DNA of 64,000 nt from Flavivirga amylovorans. Lineage in GTDB: Bacteria; Bacteroidota; Bacteroidia; Flavobacteriales; Flavobacteriaceae. Each line of letters begins with the position of its first letter. The first letter of the stretch is position 1. Of the stretch, positions 18,977 to 28,058 are shown in pieces. The stretch is taken from positions 1,178,001 to 1,242,000 of the forward strand of contig NZ_JAUOEM010000001.1 in the NCBI RefSeq assembly GCF_030540875.1, in the 5' to 3' direction. The notes under the pieces are model-generated. The model was not told the DNA's origin. It saw nothing but the letters and a program-made list of their open reading frames with translations, and did no database searches. The position numbers were made by a program, and so were the translations under genes.

Positions 18977-20281
18977 ATGAGTATTGAAGTTTTAAGTATC
19001 TTAGTATTATTTGTTAGTTTTTTCGTTTTACTTATGTTAAAAGTACCTGTAGCATATTCTATAGGTATCTCAACAACGCTTAGTCTGTTATTAAATATAG
19101 ATAAGTTACCTGGGTTAACAACCATAGCACAACGCATGACTACTGGTATTGATAGTTTTGCATTATTAGCCATTCCGTTCTTTGTATTGGCAGGAGAGAT
19201 TATGAAACGAGGTGGTATAGCAAACCGGCTCATAAATTTTGCTAAATCTTTGGTAGCTAGTCTTCCAGGAGGATTGGCTTATGTGAATGTTTTGGCTTCT
19301 ATGCTTTTTGGTGCTATTTCTGGTTCTGCTATTGCAGCAACATCAGCTATAGGAAGTATTATGACAGATAGAATGGAAGAAGAAGGTTATCCAAGAGAGT
19401 TTAGCGCCTCTGTAAATATCACATCATCTACTACAGGATTGTTAATCCCTCCAAGTAATATTTTAATTGTTTATGCTTTAGCCAGCGGCGGAACAGCTTC
19501 GGTAGCAGCTTTATTTATTGCAGGTTATTTACCTGGAATCTTATTAGGAGTTGCCTTAATGGGATATATTGCTTATGTGGCGATTAAAAGAAAATTTAAA
19601 AAAGGAAAAAGAGCGCCTTTATCTCAAATATGGTCGCATTTTAGAAAAGCATTTTTTAGCTTATTATTATTGTTTATTGTGGTAGGAGGTATTGTGGCAG
19701 GGATATTTACAGCCACAGAAGCATCAGCTATAGCCGTATTATATGCAGCTATATTAGCTTTGATCTATGGAGATATGAAAATTAAAGATTTCCCAGATAT
19801 ATTATTGACCAGTGCTAGAACAACTGGAGTCGTTATGTTTTTAATTTGTACCTCTATGGCGATGTCTTGGTTGTTTTCTTTTGAAAGTATTCCTGAACTT
19901 ATGAGTGGTTTCTTATTAGAACAGTTTAGTAATAAATTTGTGATTTTTTTGGTTATTAATTTAACATTGTTAATTATTGGAACTTTTATGGACATGACGC
20001 CAGCGGTTTTAATTTTCACACCAATTTTCTTGCCTGTGGTGGTAGCATTAGGAATGCATCCTGTACATTTTGGAATTGTACTCGTTTTAAATCTGTGTAT
20101 AGGTTTATGTACGCCTCCTGTTGGCACTATTTTGTTTGTGGGTAGTGGTATAGCCAAGGTTTCGGTCACCCAAGTTATAAAACCCTTATTGCCCTTTTTG
20201 GCTATTATGATAACTGTTTTAATGCTGATAAGCTATATTCCAGAAATCTCTATGTTTTTGCCAAGATTATTTGGATTATAA
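18977..20281 (+). CDS. TRAP transporter large membrane subunit (DctM family)
   Basis: A 434-residue ion-coupled transporter subunit with about twelve membrane segments and two helical hairpins. The hairpin-associated sequences SGSAIAATSAIGSIM and GTFMDMTPAVLIFTPIFLPV are typical of DctM. TRAP transporters of this type usually use Na+. It ends the uronate operon; no strong terminator hairpin was seen in the first 60 bases downstream. The uronate is probably released by secreted lyases encoded elsewhere. Confidence 0.94.
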   Translation: MSIEVLSILVLFVSFFVLLMLKVPVAYSIGISTTLSLLLNIDKLPGLTTIAQRMTTGIDSFALLAIPFFVLAGEIMKRGGIANRLINFAKSLVASLPGGLAYVNVLASMLFGAISGSAIAATSAIGSIMTDRMEEEGYPREFSASVNITSSTTGLLIPPSNILIVYALASGGTASVAALFIAGYLPGILLGVALMGYIAYVAIKRKFKKGKRAPLSQIWSHFRKAFFSLLLLFIVVGGIVAGIFTATEASAIAVLYAAILALIYGDMKIKDFPDILLTSARTTGVVMFLICTSMAMSWLFSFESIPELMSGFLLEQFSNKFVIFLVINLTLLIIGTFMDMTPAVLIFTPIFLPVVVALGMHPVHFGIVLVLNLCIGLCTPPVGTILFVGSGIAKVSVTQVIKPLLPFLAIMITVLMLISYIPEISMFLPRLFGL

Positions 20282-20339
20282 TTTCGTGAGATAAGATTCA
20301 ATGCAAAAAAACGATAACCAATTAATAATAAATTGAAAT

Positions 20340-20625
20340 AACTCGAGTTTCGACGTAAGCTTTGTTGAAGATATCTTGTATCACCTAGTTTTTCATGTCA
20401 CAGATCGTGGCCGAAGCACTCAGGATAAACTTTCGAGACATCATATTATAATGGGATTCCCTGGCTGCTGGCAGGCCAATGTCATTAAGTTAAGGCTGTG
20501 ATGTCAGTCTGAGCATTACTGAATAACAAAACATGTTTTGTTATGAAAGTAGCAAGCATAGCTTGTCGAAGACCTATTGGAGTTCTAGTTTTTATTGGCC
20601 TTTCGACTGCGCTCAATGTGACAAA
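20340..20625. repeat. composite of flavobacterial intergenic repeats
   Basis: The 514-base gap between the TRAP genes and the next operon contains no convincing gene. It holds patches such as TTGTCGAAGACC, CCTTTCGACTGCGCTCAATGTGAC and a CAAAACATGTTTTG palindrome (20527-20540), typical of repeats scattered through flavobacterial genomes. Similar GCGCAG-TCGAA patches recur near 36870 and 56500. The short open frame 20533-20736 runs through the repeat and is not regarded as a gene. Confidence 0.55.
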
Positions 20626-20795
20626 AAGGGAACAAATTTCCTTAACTTAATGATATTGACTGACAGGCTCCTTATTCCTCGGAATGATATGATGTCTTCT
20701 ATGGTGTCTTTTAAGTGTTTGATTATCAGTTTTTAATATGCCTAACTGACGTTACTTAAATAAATAATGAATTCAATGAATAAGATTTCTTATTT

Positions 20796-22034
20796 TTGAG
20801 TAATTTGAAGACACTTTTTAAAAATATAGGACCAGGGCCATTAGTTGCAGCCGCATTTATTGGACCAGGCACAGTAACTGTTTGCACACTTTCAGGTGTC
20901 AATTTTGGTTATTCATTGTTATGGGCTATGTTGTTGTCTATAATAGCTACCATAGTTCTTCAGGAAATGTCTGCACGCTTAGGTATTATTTCACAGAAAG
21001 GCTTATCTGAGATTATCAGAACAGAGATTAAAAACCCTATTTTAAAAGGATTTACCATTGTATTAATACTATCGGCTATCGTTATTGGTAACGCTGCTTA
21101 TGAAGCTGGCAATATTAGCGGAGGTGTTTTGGGACTAGAGACTATTGTTGGAAACCCAAATATAGAAATTGCTGGATTTCCTGTTAATACTTTAAGTATT
21201 GTTATAGGAGCAATAGCCTTTATTTTGTTGTATATAGGAAATTATAAACTGCTTGAAAAAGTATTAGTTGGTTTAGTGATATTAATGAGCTTAGCTTTTT
21301 TGATTACTGCTATTATGACGAAGCCTAATATATCAGAAATTTTTAAAGGTCTTTTAATTCCAAAATTTTCAAATGATAGTATATTAACTGTTATTGGATT
21401 AATAGGAACAACCGTTGTTCCATATAACTTGTTTTTGCATGCGTCTTTAGTTAAAGAAAAGTGGCATAAAACCAGTGATTTAAAATATGCTCGAAAAGAT
21501 ACCGTAATTGCTATTGTTTTAGGAGGTTTGGTGTCTATGTGTATTATTATATCTGCGGCAGCTATTCAGTCTCAGGATATAAATAGTGCTTCAGATTTAG
21601 CTAAAGGATTAGAACCTTTATTCGGAAGTTTTTCTAAATATTTTTTAGCTATTGGTTTATTTGCAGCGGGTATTACCAGTGCTATTACCGCTCCTTTAGC
21701 AGCAGCTTATGTTGCAAGTGGTTGTTTAGGCTGGAATTCTAATTTAAAATCGAAAAAGTTTAAAAGTGTATGGATCTTCATTTTGTTACTAGGTGTTTTG
21801 TTTTCATCTTTAGCAATAAAACCTATCGACATTATTAAATTTGCTCAAGTGGCTAATGGTATTCTATTGCCTGTAATTGCTGGTTTTTTGATCTGGATCA
21901 TGAATAAAACATCCGTTTTAGGAATACATAAAAATACTATTAAACAGAATATTTTCGGATTTATAATTCTAGGAATTAGTATTTTACTATCTGTAGCAAC
22001 GCTTAATAAAGTTTTTCATTTAAATATTTTCTAG
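20796..22034 (+). CDS. Nramp-family transporter of the 5-oxoprolinase operon
   Basis: A 412-residue protein with eleven predicted membrane helices. The fold family is Nramp, but the metal-binding motifs are changed: the helix-1 DPGN is GPGT (residues 23-26) and the helix-6 MPH is VPY (residues 208-210). A metal is therefore an unlikely substrate. The Bacillus subtilis oxoprolinase operon also has an Nramp relative (YcsG), so uptake of 5-oxoproline or an amino acid is inferred. The start is a TTG that gives the conserved N-terminus; no ATG lies suitably upstream. Its TAG overlaps the next GTG. Confidence 0.8.
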   Translation: MSNLKTLFKNIGPGPLVAAAFIGPGTVTVCTLSGVNFGYSLLWAMLLSIIATIVLQEMSARLGIISQKGLSEIIRTEIKNPILKGFTIVLILSAIVIGNAAYEAGNISGGVLGLETIVGNPNIEIAGFPVNTLSIVIGAIAFILLYIGNYKLLEKVLVGLVILMSLAFLITAIMTKPNISEIFKGLLIPKFSNDSILTVIGLIGTTVVPYNLFLHASLVKEKWHKTSDLKYARKDTVIAIVLGGLVSMCIIISAAAIQSQDINSASDLAKGLEPLFGSFSKYFLAIGLFAAGITSAITAPLAAAYVASGCLGWNSNLKSKKFKSVWIFILLLGVLFSSLAIKPIDIIKFAQVANGILLPVIAGFLIWIMNKTSVLGIHKNTIKQNIFGFIILGISILLSVATLNKVFHLNIF

Positions 22035-22774
22035 TGATACCAAATGCTATAGATATTAATGTAGATGTGGGTGAAGGGGTAGGTAATGAGCCTGAACTTA
22101 TGCCATACATTTCTTCTTGTAATATTGCTTGTGGAGGACATGCAGGAGATACAGATACGATGCGTCAGGTTATTAAACTAGCAAAGGAGTATCGTGTAAA
22201 AATAGGAGCACATCCGTCGTTTCCTGATAGGGTAAACTTTGGTCGTATAAATATGGACATGCCTTGTGCGGCTTTATTTAAAAGTATAAAAGGGCAGGTT
22301 GATGATTTAATAGCGATTCTTCGTGAAGAACATAGAGTTTTACATCATATAAAACCACATGGCGCTTTATATAACTTAGCTGCAGTTGATGAAAAGGTAG
22401 CCAATGTTATTATAGAAGTATTGAAAACCATCATATTACCAATAAAACTTTATGTACCCTATCAATCGGTTATAGAAAAGATAGCCATATCTCAAAACAT
22501 TCCAATTATTTATGAAGCCTTTGCAGATAGAAATTATAATGACGATTTAACATTGGTTTCAAGAAAAGAAATAGGAGCATCGATACATGATGATGATGAA
22601 TTATTTAATCATATTTTTCGTATGATTTCAAAACAAAGCGTTAAAACGATTACGGGCAAAATAGTTGGAATAAAAGCACAAACATTTTGTATTCATGGAG
22701 ACAATCCTAATGCAGTAAATTTGATTAAAAATTTAGGAACTCGTTTAAAGCAACATGGCATTCAAATAAGATGA
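22034..22774 (+). CDS. pxpA: 5-oxoprolinase subunit A (LamB/YcsF family)
   Basis: A 246-residue LamB/YcsF protein. With PxpB and PxpC it forms the ATP-dependent bacterial 5-oxoprolinase, which opens 5-oxoproline to glutamate. The motifs DINVDVGEG, NIACGGHAGD and HIKPHGALYN are the family landmarks, holding metal- and substrate-binding His and Asp residues. It starts at a GTG overlapping the previous stop (TAGTG), and its stop overlaps the pxpB ATG. All four genes are thus translationally coupled. Confidence 0.92.
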   Translation: MIPNAIDINVDVGEGVGNEPELMPYISSCNIACGGHAGDTDTMRQVIKLAKEYRVKIGAHPSFPDRVNFGRINMDMPCAALFKSIKGQVDDLIAILREEHRVLHHIKPHGALYNLAAVDEKVANVIIEVLKTIILPIKLYVPYQSVIEKIAISQNIPIIYEAFADRNYNDDLTLVSRKEIGASIHDDDELFNHIFRMISKQSVKTITGKIVGIKAQTFCIHGDNPNAVNLIKNLGTRLKQHGIQIR

Positions 22775-23502
22775 TTTATAAGCTTACATATAAGCCTTTT
22801 GGTGAGCGATCTATTTTAATTGAATGGCCGTCGGTAATTGATGAAAATATCCTTTCAGATATCGTCATTTTTAAAGAAAAAATTAAAAGTAATCATGTTA
22901 AAAATATAGTTGAATTGAGATTTGCATACAATTCATTATTAATTGTTTATAATGATACTGTTGTGTTAATTGAAGATGCTGTAAATGAACTTGATAAGTT
23001 ATATCATCGAAAAAAAAGTATAACTGGGTTTACATCTAAACAATGGAAAATACCTGTATGCTATGATGATACTTTTGCTATTGATTTAGTAGAGATTGCT
23101 TCTAAGAAAGGGATGTCTAAAGAATCCATTATTAAACTCCATTCTAAAACTGTTTACACCGTTTATTTTATTGGTTTTTTACCGGGGTTTATGTATCTGG
23201 GAGGATTAAATGAAAAACTTTATACGCCACGAAAATCAACGCCTAGACTAAGGATATTAAAAGGTGCTGTGGCTATAGGAGGTGAGCAAACTGGTATTTA
23301 TCCTAGTGATAGTCCTGGAGGGTGGAATATTATAGGTAATTCACCTCTAGAATTTTTTAATCCAAAAAAGGAATTACCATGTTTTGTGAATGCAGGGGAT
23401 AAAATAGTTTTTAAACCAGTATCTCTTAAAGAGTATAACGATATTAAGATGCTAGTAGAGGCTGGTGTTTATCAATTAGAAAGCGAAACAATTGATGGTT
23501 AA
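22771..23502 (+). CDS. pxpB: 5-oxoprolinase subunit B (KipI family)
   Basis: A 243-residue KipI-type protein. The family was first described as an inhibitor of sporulation kinase A, but with PxpA and PxpC it is a 5-oxoprolinase subunit. The cyclophilin-like C-terminal half contains GFLPGFMYLGGL and the conserved ...PRKSTPRLRILKGAVAIGG, GIYPSDSPGGWNIIG segments. It overlaps both neighbours by a few bases, as in other oxoprolinase operons. Confidence 0.92.
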   Translation: MIYKLTYKPFGERSILIEWPSVIDENILSDIVIFKEKIKSNHVKNIVELRFAYNSLLIVYNDTVVLIEDAVNELDKLYHRKKSITGFTSKQWKIPVCYDDTFAIDLVEIASKKGMSKESIIKLHSKTVYTVYFIGFLPGFMYLGGLNEKLYTPRKSTPRLRILKGAVAIGGEQTGIYPSDSPGGWNIIGNSPLEFFNPKKELPCFVNAGDKIVFKPVSLKEYNDIKMLVEAGVYQLESETIDG

Positions 23503-24352
23503 GGTTTTAAAAACAGGCTTGTTTTCTACAATTCAAGATTTAGGTCGTCATGGATACCAAGACTATGGAGTGCCTTATTCTGGAGTTATGGACATGTATT
23601 CGGCATCAGTTGCTAATGTATTGTTAGGAAATGATGAATATGCTGCAGTTCTTGAAATAACGATGACTGGACCAACTCTTGAATTTGGTTGTGATACTAG
23701 TATTTGTGTGTCTGGAGCAAACATATCTCCAAAAATAAATGACACCTTAATAAAATTAAATAAGCCAATTTCAGTAAAAAATGGAGATATCATATCTTTT
23801 GGCAATCTTGTTTGGGGATTTAGGGCTTATTTAGCTGTTTTAGGAGGTTTTAAGACTGAAAACGTTATGAATAGTTATAGTATGTATCAAGGTGTGACAA
23901 AACAATCTATGTTGTTTAAAAACGATACGTTATTAATTGATGTGCCATTGAAAGATTTTGCTAGGAAACATGCGACTATTAAAATAAGGGAGACTCATTT
24001 TACTACTGAGTACATTGAAGTTTTTAGAGGGCCAGAATTTGAAAAGCTTTCAAAAGGGCAGCAAGATTCATTATTTGAACAAGGTTTTACTATTTCAAAA
24101 GAAAATAATAGAATGGCTTACCAATTAGAAGAACCTTTAATGAATGACTTAGAACCCATCATTACATCATCAGTCTTGCCAGGAACCGTACAATTAACAC
24201 CTTCAGGGAAACTTATTATTTTAATGAGAGATTGTCAAACTACAGGTGGATATCCAAGAGTTTTACAATTAAAAGAAACTTCAATTAATATTTTATCACA
24301 AAAATTTACAGGAAATCCTATACGGTTCATGAGTTCAACCAATTCCGAATGA
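23495..24352 (+). CDS. pxpC: 5-oxoprolinase subunit C (KipA family)
   Basis: A 285-residue KipA-type protein, completing the oxoprolinase. The N-terminus TGLFSTIQDLGRHGYQDYGVP and the later SVLPGTVQLTPSGKLIILM region are characteristic of the family. The ATG at 23495 overlaps the end of pxpB; an in-frame TTG three bases earlier is less likely. It ends the operon, with a convergent deoD gene 55 bases downstream. No terminator hairpin is obvious between them. Confidence 0.92.
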   Translation: MVKVLKTGLFSTIQDLGRHGYQDYGVPYSGVMDMYSASVANVLLGNDEYAAVLEITMTGPTLEFGCDTSICVSGANISPKINDTLIKLNKPISVKNGDIISFGNLVWGFRAYLAVLGGFKTENVMNSYSMYQGVTKQSMLFKNDTLLIDVPLKDFARKHATIKIRETHFTTEYIEVFRGPEFEKLSKGQQDSLFEQGFTISKENNRMAYQLEEPLMNDLEPIITSSVLPGTVQLTPSGKLIILMRDCQTTGGYPRVLQLKETSINILSQKFTGNPIRFMSSTNSE

Positions 24353-24406
24353 TTTTCAAATGTGATATTCTGAAGTAGGAGGTTTTCTGAAATAGATACC
24401 ATAAAG

Positions 24407-25105
24407 TTAAGCGAGTTCTAATGCTATTTCTATCATCTCTTTAAAAGTAGTTTCCCTTGCTTCACTTGATATACTTTCTTTTGTCACCAAAGAATCAGAA
24501 ATGGTTAAAATAGTTAAAGCATTTACTTGGTGCTTTGCTGCTATAGTATATAAACCAGCTGTTTCCATTTCTACACATAATATTCCAAACTCAGACCATT
24601 TTTTATAAGCATTGAAGTCATCTTCATAAAACTCATCAGAAGTGAAAATATTTCCAGCTTTTAAAGGGATGCCTTTGCTTTTAGCAACTCCTAATGCTTT
24701 CTGAAACAGATAAAAACTAGCAGTGGGAGCATAATCTGCGCCTCCAAAGCGTAATTTATTAACACCAGAACTTGAAGAAGCAGCCATGGCTAAAACAATA
24801 TCTCTAATTTTTACATGGTTTTGGTATGATCCAGCGCTACCAACACGTATTAAGTTTTTTACGCCATATTCTGTAATAAGCTCATGTGCATAAATAGAAG
24901 TAGAAGGGACGCCCATACCCGTTCCCATTACAGAAATGCGTTTACCGTTATAAGTACCGGTATAGCCATACATATTTCTTATTTTATTAAAACATACAGG
25001 GTTTTCAAAAAAAGTTTCTGCAATCCATTTTGCTCTTAAAGGATCTCCAGGAAGTAATATGGTTTCTGCAATATCTCCTTTTTTTGCTCCTATATGTAAA
25101 CTCAT
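24407..25105 (-). CDS. deoD: purine-nucleoside phosphorylase
   Basis: A 232-residue hexameric-type (DeoD) phosphorylase. It splits purine (deoxy)nucleosides with phosphate into base and (deoxy)ribose-1-phosphate. Motifs: [23 protein letters not shown] at the N-terminus (phosphate-binding), RVGSAGSY and the catalytic region near [13 protein letters not shown] and TISDSL. It starts one base after the deoC stop, so both are one nucleoside-salvage transcript. The two enzymes belong to one pathway, though a phosphopentomutase is not visible here. Confidence 0.95.
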   Translation of the reverse strand: MSLHIGAKKGDIAETILLPGDPLRAKWIAETFFENPVCFNKIRNMYGYTGTYNGKRISVMGTGMGVPSTSIYAHELITEYGVKNLIRVGSAGSYQNHVKIRDIVLAMAASSSSGVNKLRFGGADYAPTASFYLFQKALGVAKSKGIPLKAGNIFTSDEFYEDDFNAYKKWSEFGILCVEMETAGLYTIAAKHQVNALTILTISDSLVTKESISSEARETTFKEMIEIALELA

Positions 25106-25106
25106 T

Positions 25107-25772
25107 TTAATAGTTTGAATTTGAAGGTGTGCCTTTTAGTATGCTTATTCCAGATGAAGTGCCTAAACGGTCAACGCCTAAATTGATATATTTTAAGGCT
25201 GTTTTGTAATCTTTTATGCCTCCTGAAGCTTTAATTTTTGTATAATTAAAGCAGGCATTTTTTATAAGTTTTACATCATTTAATGTCGCTCCGCTAGTTC
25301 CAAAACCTGTTGATGTTTTTATAAAATCTGCACCAGCTTTTATTGCTAACTCACTAGCTTTGGTTATTTCTAACTCCTGAAGGTAGCATGTTTCTAAAAT
25401 AACTTTTAAAGTATTGTTAGGCATGCATTTTTTCACAGCCTCAATATCTTTTAAAACACCATCAAAATTTTTACTTTTTAATAAACCAATATTAATAACC
25501 ATATCAATCTCGTCTGCTCCATCTTTTAAAGCTAAAGTAGCTTCTGTTACTTTGGCTTTAGTACTGGTATTTCCTAAAGGAAAACCGACAACAGAACAAA
25601 TTTTAACGTCACTGTTTTGTAGTTCCTCTTTGGCTAAAGTCACATAGCAACTATTTACACAAACAGAGAAAAATTGGTGTTCTTTTGCTTCTTCGCACAG
25701 TTTAATAATATCCTTTATTGTTGCTGTTGCTTTTAAGAGTGTATGATCTATATATTTATTTAAAGGTTTCAT
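25107..25772 (-). CDS. deoC: deoxyribose-phosphate aldolase
   Basis: A 221-residue DeoC. It cleaves 2-deoxyribose-5-phosphate to glyceraldehyde-3-phosphate and acetaldehyde through a Schiff base. The catalytic set is complete: Lys152 (IKTSTGF, Schiff-base), Asp90 ([10 protein letters not shown]) and Lys181 (IKASGGI), with the opening IDHTLLK. It is directly upstream of deoD on the minus strand. A second, altered copy lies 205 bases further up the strand. Confidence 0.95.
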   Translation of the reverse strand: MKPLNKYIDHTLLKATATIKDIIKLCEEAKEHQFFSVCVNSCYVTLAKEELQNSDVKICSVVGFPLGNTSTKAKVTEATLALKDGADEIDMVINIGLLKSKNFDGVLKDIEAVKKCMPNNTLKVILETCYLQELEITKASELAIKAGADFIKTSTGFGTSGATLNDVKLIKNACFNYTKIKASGGIKDYKTALKYINLGVDRLGTSSGISILKGTPSNSNY

Positions 25773-25912
25773 AAGTAGGTTAAAGTTAATATTAATTTTT
25801 AAATCAAATGTTTATTCAAATTAAGTAGGATGCTTTATGTATTTACGAGCAATACCCTTAATTAGTTTTTAAGATTTGATGAAGTTTTGCTTTTTACAAT
25901 TTGTTTGATAAA

Positions 25913-25951
25913 AAAAGGCTTTTAAAAACAATACGTCTTTAAAAGCCTTTT
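25913..25951 (-). terminator. rho-independent terminator after the second deoC
   Basis: The arms GGCTTTTAAA (25917-25926) and TTTAAAAGCC (25938-25947) form a perfect ten-base-pair stem with flanking A and T runs on both sides, able to work in both directions. It lies 27 bases past the stop of the second deoC on the minus strand and separates it from deoC-deoD. Confidence 0.75.
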
Positions 25952-25977
25952 CTTATTAGTCATACTACAAATTATTT

Positions 25978-26625
25978 TTACACAGTTTGTTTTATCTTAA
26001 AATCTGATGAAACATTAATTCTGCTAACACCTATATCAATATATTTCTTTGCGGTTTCAACATCTTTAATATCTCCAGATGCACATATTTTAATTCGATC
26101 TTTTACTGTCTTTTTTATAATTTTAACGACAGTTAATGTTGCTCCACCTTTTGAAAATCCGCTAGATGTTTTAATATAATCTATATTGGCATCTAGAGAA
26201 ATCTCGCAGGCCTTTATAATTTCATTTTTATTTAACTCGGAAACTTCAACAATAACTTTTAAAGGTTTGGTTCCTATGGCGAGTTTGACGTCACTGATAT
26301 CTTTAAAAACAGATACGTAGTTTTTACTCTTAAGAAATCCAAGATTAATAACCATATCGATTTCATCGGCGCCATCATCAATTGCTTGTTTAGCTTCGTA
26401 AACTTTTGATGCTGTAGCCATAGACCCTAGAGGAAACCCAATAACCGAACAAATTTTAACATCTGTTTTCTCTAGTAACTGTTTAGCTAATGCAACATAA
26501 GAACTGCTAACACATACAGAATAAAAACCATTTCTTTTCGCTGTATGACATAAATCTATGATATTACGTTCTGTTGAAGTAGGGTTTAAAAGTGTATAAT
26601 CAATATACTTGGGAATATCCATCAC
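25978..26625 (-). CDS. diverged DeoC-like aldolase paralogue
   Basis: A 215-residue protein close to the deoC copy next to it in length and layout. It keeps the Schiff-base lysine (Lys152 in IKTSSGF) and Asp90 ([10 protein letters not shown]), but the second active-site lysine is Cys181 (ICASGDI instead of IKASGGI). IDHTLLK is changed to IDYTLLN. Loss of that lysine should cripple normal deoxyribose-phosphate cleavage, so a different substrate or a non-catalytic role is likely. It has its own terminator and a gap of about 200 bases upstream, so it is probably transcribed alone. Confidence 0.85.
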   Translation of the reverse strand: MMDIPKYIDYTLLNPTSTERNIIDLCHTAKRNGFYSVCVSSSYVALAKQLLEKTDVKICSVIGFPLGSMATASKVYEAKQAIDDGADEIDMVINLGFLKSKNYVSVFKDISDVKLAIGTKPLKVIVEVSELNKNEIIKACEISLDANIDYIKTSSGFSKGGATLTVVKIIKKTVKDRIKICASGDIKDVETAKKYIDIGVSRINVSSDFKIKQTV

Positions 26626-26823
26626 TATTAGTAGGTTTTAGAGTTTATTAAGGGGATAAACTTGAATTATGTTATGTTTATGATAAATCTCGGGGCTCAC
26701 GCAAGGACAAATTTACGTATTTATAATGATATAAAATTTACATAAAAGCATATTTTTTATTAACAATAACCATACCATAGAGTTAACTAATTTGTTTACA
26801 AATTAATGTAATCAAAATTTATT

Positions 26824-27318
26824 TCAAGAATTTTTGATAAGATTAGGCTTCATTTGTGTAAGACGTTCTTCAAATGTAAATGCACTTACTGGATTATTAA
26901 TATTTTCAAAAAGTTGCATTAAGTCTTCAGTATGAATGTCTCGTTTTTGTTTTAATAGGTTAAAATGAACAAAACCGCACCAAATAATGGCTTTTAAATG
27001 ACTTTTATCTTCATTATACATACGCATTTCTACATGTAACTCACTTTCTGTAAAACGTATTAACTGAGATTCTAAAACAACTATTTCCATCAAAAAAGCG
27101 GGTTTTAGGTAAGCAATTTGATTACTGCTTGACACCCAGCTTTTTCCTTGTTGTTTTGCCATTTTGTATATATCGATATCATAATGTTCAATGAGAACAT
27201 CCTCACGATGATTCATAAAATAATTAATATAACTCCCATTATTTAAATGATTGAAGGGATCGCAGTCTTGAAATCTTATCTTTGTTTTGCTCTGTAAAAT
27301 TTTTAATAATTGGTTCAT
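26824..27318 (-). CDS. acyl-CoA thioesterase-like hotdog protein
   Basis: A 164-residue single hotdog-fold protein of the 4HBT type. RFQDCDPFNHLNNGSYINYF is the typical motif; the Asp before P-F-N-H-L is the catalytic acid in characterised members. It would hydrolyse an acyl-CoA or related thioester in the cytosol. It follows the TetR gene on the minus strand, and a TetR-type palindrome lies in the 50 bases between them, so control by that regulator is likely. The substrate is unknown. Confidence 0.82.
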   Translation of the reverse strand: MNQLLKILQSKTKIRFQDCDPFNHLNNGSYINYFMNHREDVLIEHYDIDIYKMAKQQGKSWVSSSNQIAYLKPAFLMEIVVLESQLIRFTESELHVEMRMYNEDKSHLKAIIWCGFVHFNLLKQKRDIHTEDLMQLFENINNPVSAFTFEERLTQMKPNLIKNS

Positions 27319-27331
27319 ATGTAATGTATTT

Positions 27332-27351
27332 AATATACCAATCGGTATATT
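27332..27351. promoter_or_regulatory. second TetR-type operator, before the thioesterase gene
   Basis: AATATACC-AATC-GGTATATT forms an inverted repeat with eight-base arms. It differs from the centre of the larger palindrome at 27979-28012 at only one base (C for T). Its position between the tetR stop and the thioesterase start suggests an internal regulated promoter. Confidence 0.7.
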
Positions 27352-27368
27352 TTAGGTTAAAAAATATA

Positions 27369-27965
27369 TTATATTTTAAGTTCTTTTTTTATCATATTGT
27401 CTATCAGATCCATAGTGTCTTGAATATAAAAATCATCCTCCATGGTATATGTCATAAATATGGCGCCTTGTATCATAGTATCTAATCGTTTAGCGAAATA
27501 CAAAGCATTTATTTCTGATGAGATTTCTCCAGCTTCAATACCATCCTCGATTAAGGTTGCTACTTGATCTTGTATACGTTCTATAACTTCTTTTACCTTT
27601 TGTAGTAAAAGCGTATTTTGATTATTGGCATCGACCCCAATATTTAAAATTGGACAACCGCCCAGTTCTTTACTGTAATCGTAATAATTTCTATAAAAAT
27701 CGGTAATGAGATATAATTTTTCAATAGGAGAATTACTATTAGATAAATGATCAGTAATTCGCTTCATCATGTTTTTAACGGTAAATTTAAAAGCGGCTAT
27801 GGCTAGATCCTCTTTATTTTTAAAATTACCGTATATGGCGCCTTTTGTTAAACCAGTAGCATTGGTTACATCGCTCAAACTAGTTGCAGCATAGCCATTT
27901 TTATTGAAAATAGGAGCGACTATTTCCAATATATATTGTGATGTGAGTTCAGCTTTTGTAGTCAT
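27369..27965 (-). CDS. TetR-family transcriptional regulator
   Basis: A 198-residue TetR-type repressor. The N-terminal HTH is visible in DVTNATGLTKGAIYGNFKNKEDL (split here between helices 2 and 3). The C-terminal part resembles the TetR_C group found with fatty-acid or solvent-related genes. Two nearly identical palindromes, one at its own promoter and one before the thioesterase gene, mark it as probably autoregulatory and controlling that gene. The ligand is likely an acyl-CoA or aromatic acyl compound, inferred from the neighbour. Confidence 0.9.
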   Translation of the reverse strand: MTTKAELTSQYILEIVAPIFNKNGYAATSLSDVTNATGLTKGAIYGNFKNKEDLAIAAFKFTVKNMMKRITDHLSNSNSPIEKLYLITDFYRNYYDYSKELGGCPILNIGVDANNQNTLLLQKVKEVIERIQDQVATLIEDGIEAGEISSEINALYFAKRLDTMIQGAIFMTYTMEDDFYIQDTMDLIDNMIKKELKI

Positions 27966-27972
27966 GATTTTT

Positions 27973-28012
27973 CAAATATACTAAAAATATACCAATTGGT
28001 ATATTTTTAGTA
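27973..28012 (-). promoter_or_regulatory. tetR promoter covered by a 34-base perfect palindrome
   Basis: Positions 27979-28012 form a perfect palindrome centred on ATACCAATTGGTAT. Reading on the minus strand it is directly followed by TATATTTG (27973-27980), a good TAnnTTTG -7 box, so the palindrome covers the promoter spacer. A dimeric TetR bound there would exclude RNA polymerase. The same core recurs before the thioesterase gene. Confidence 0.8.
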
Positions 28013-28058
28013 AGCTCTATTGAATAAATAAGTTGATTTGTACTGTTCTATGAACTTA

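Noticed and set aside
20533-20736. 67-residue frame in the gap before the oxoprolinase operon
   Set aside because: Its sequence is the translation of dispersed repeat patches; no start context or family.
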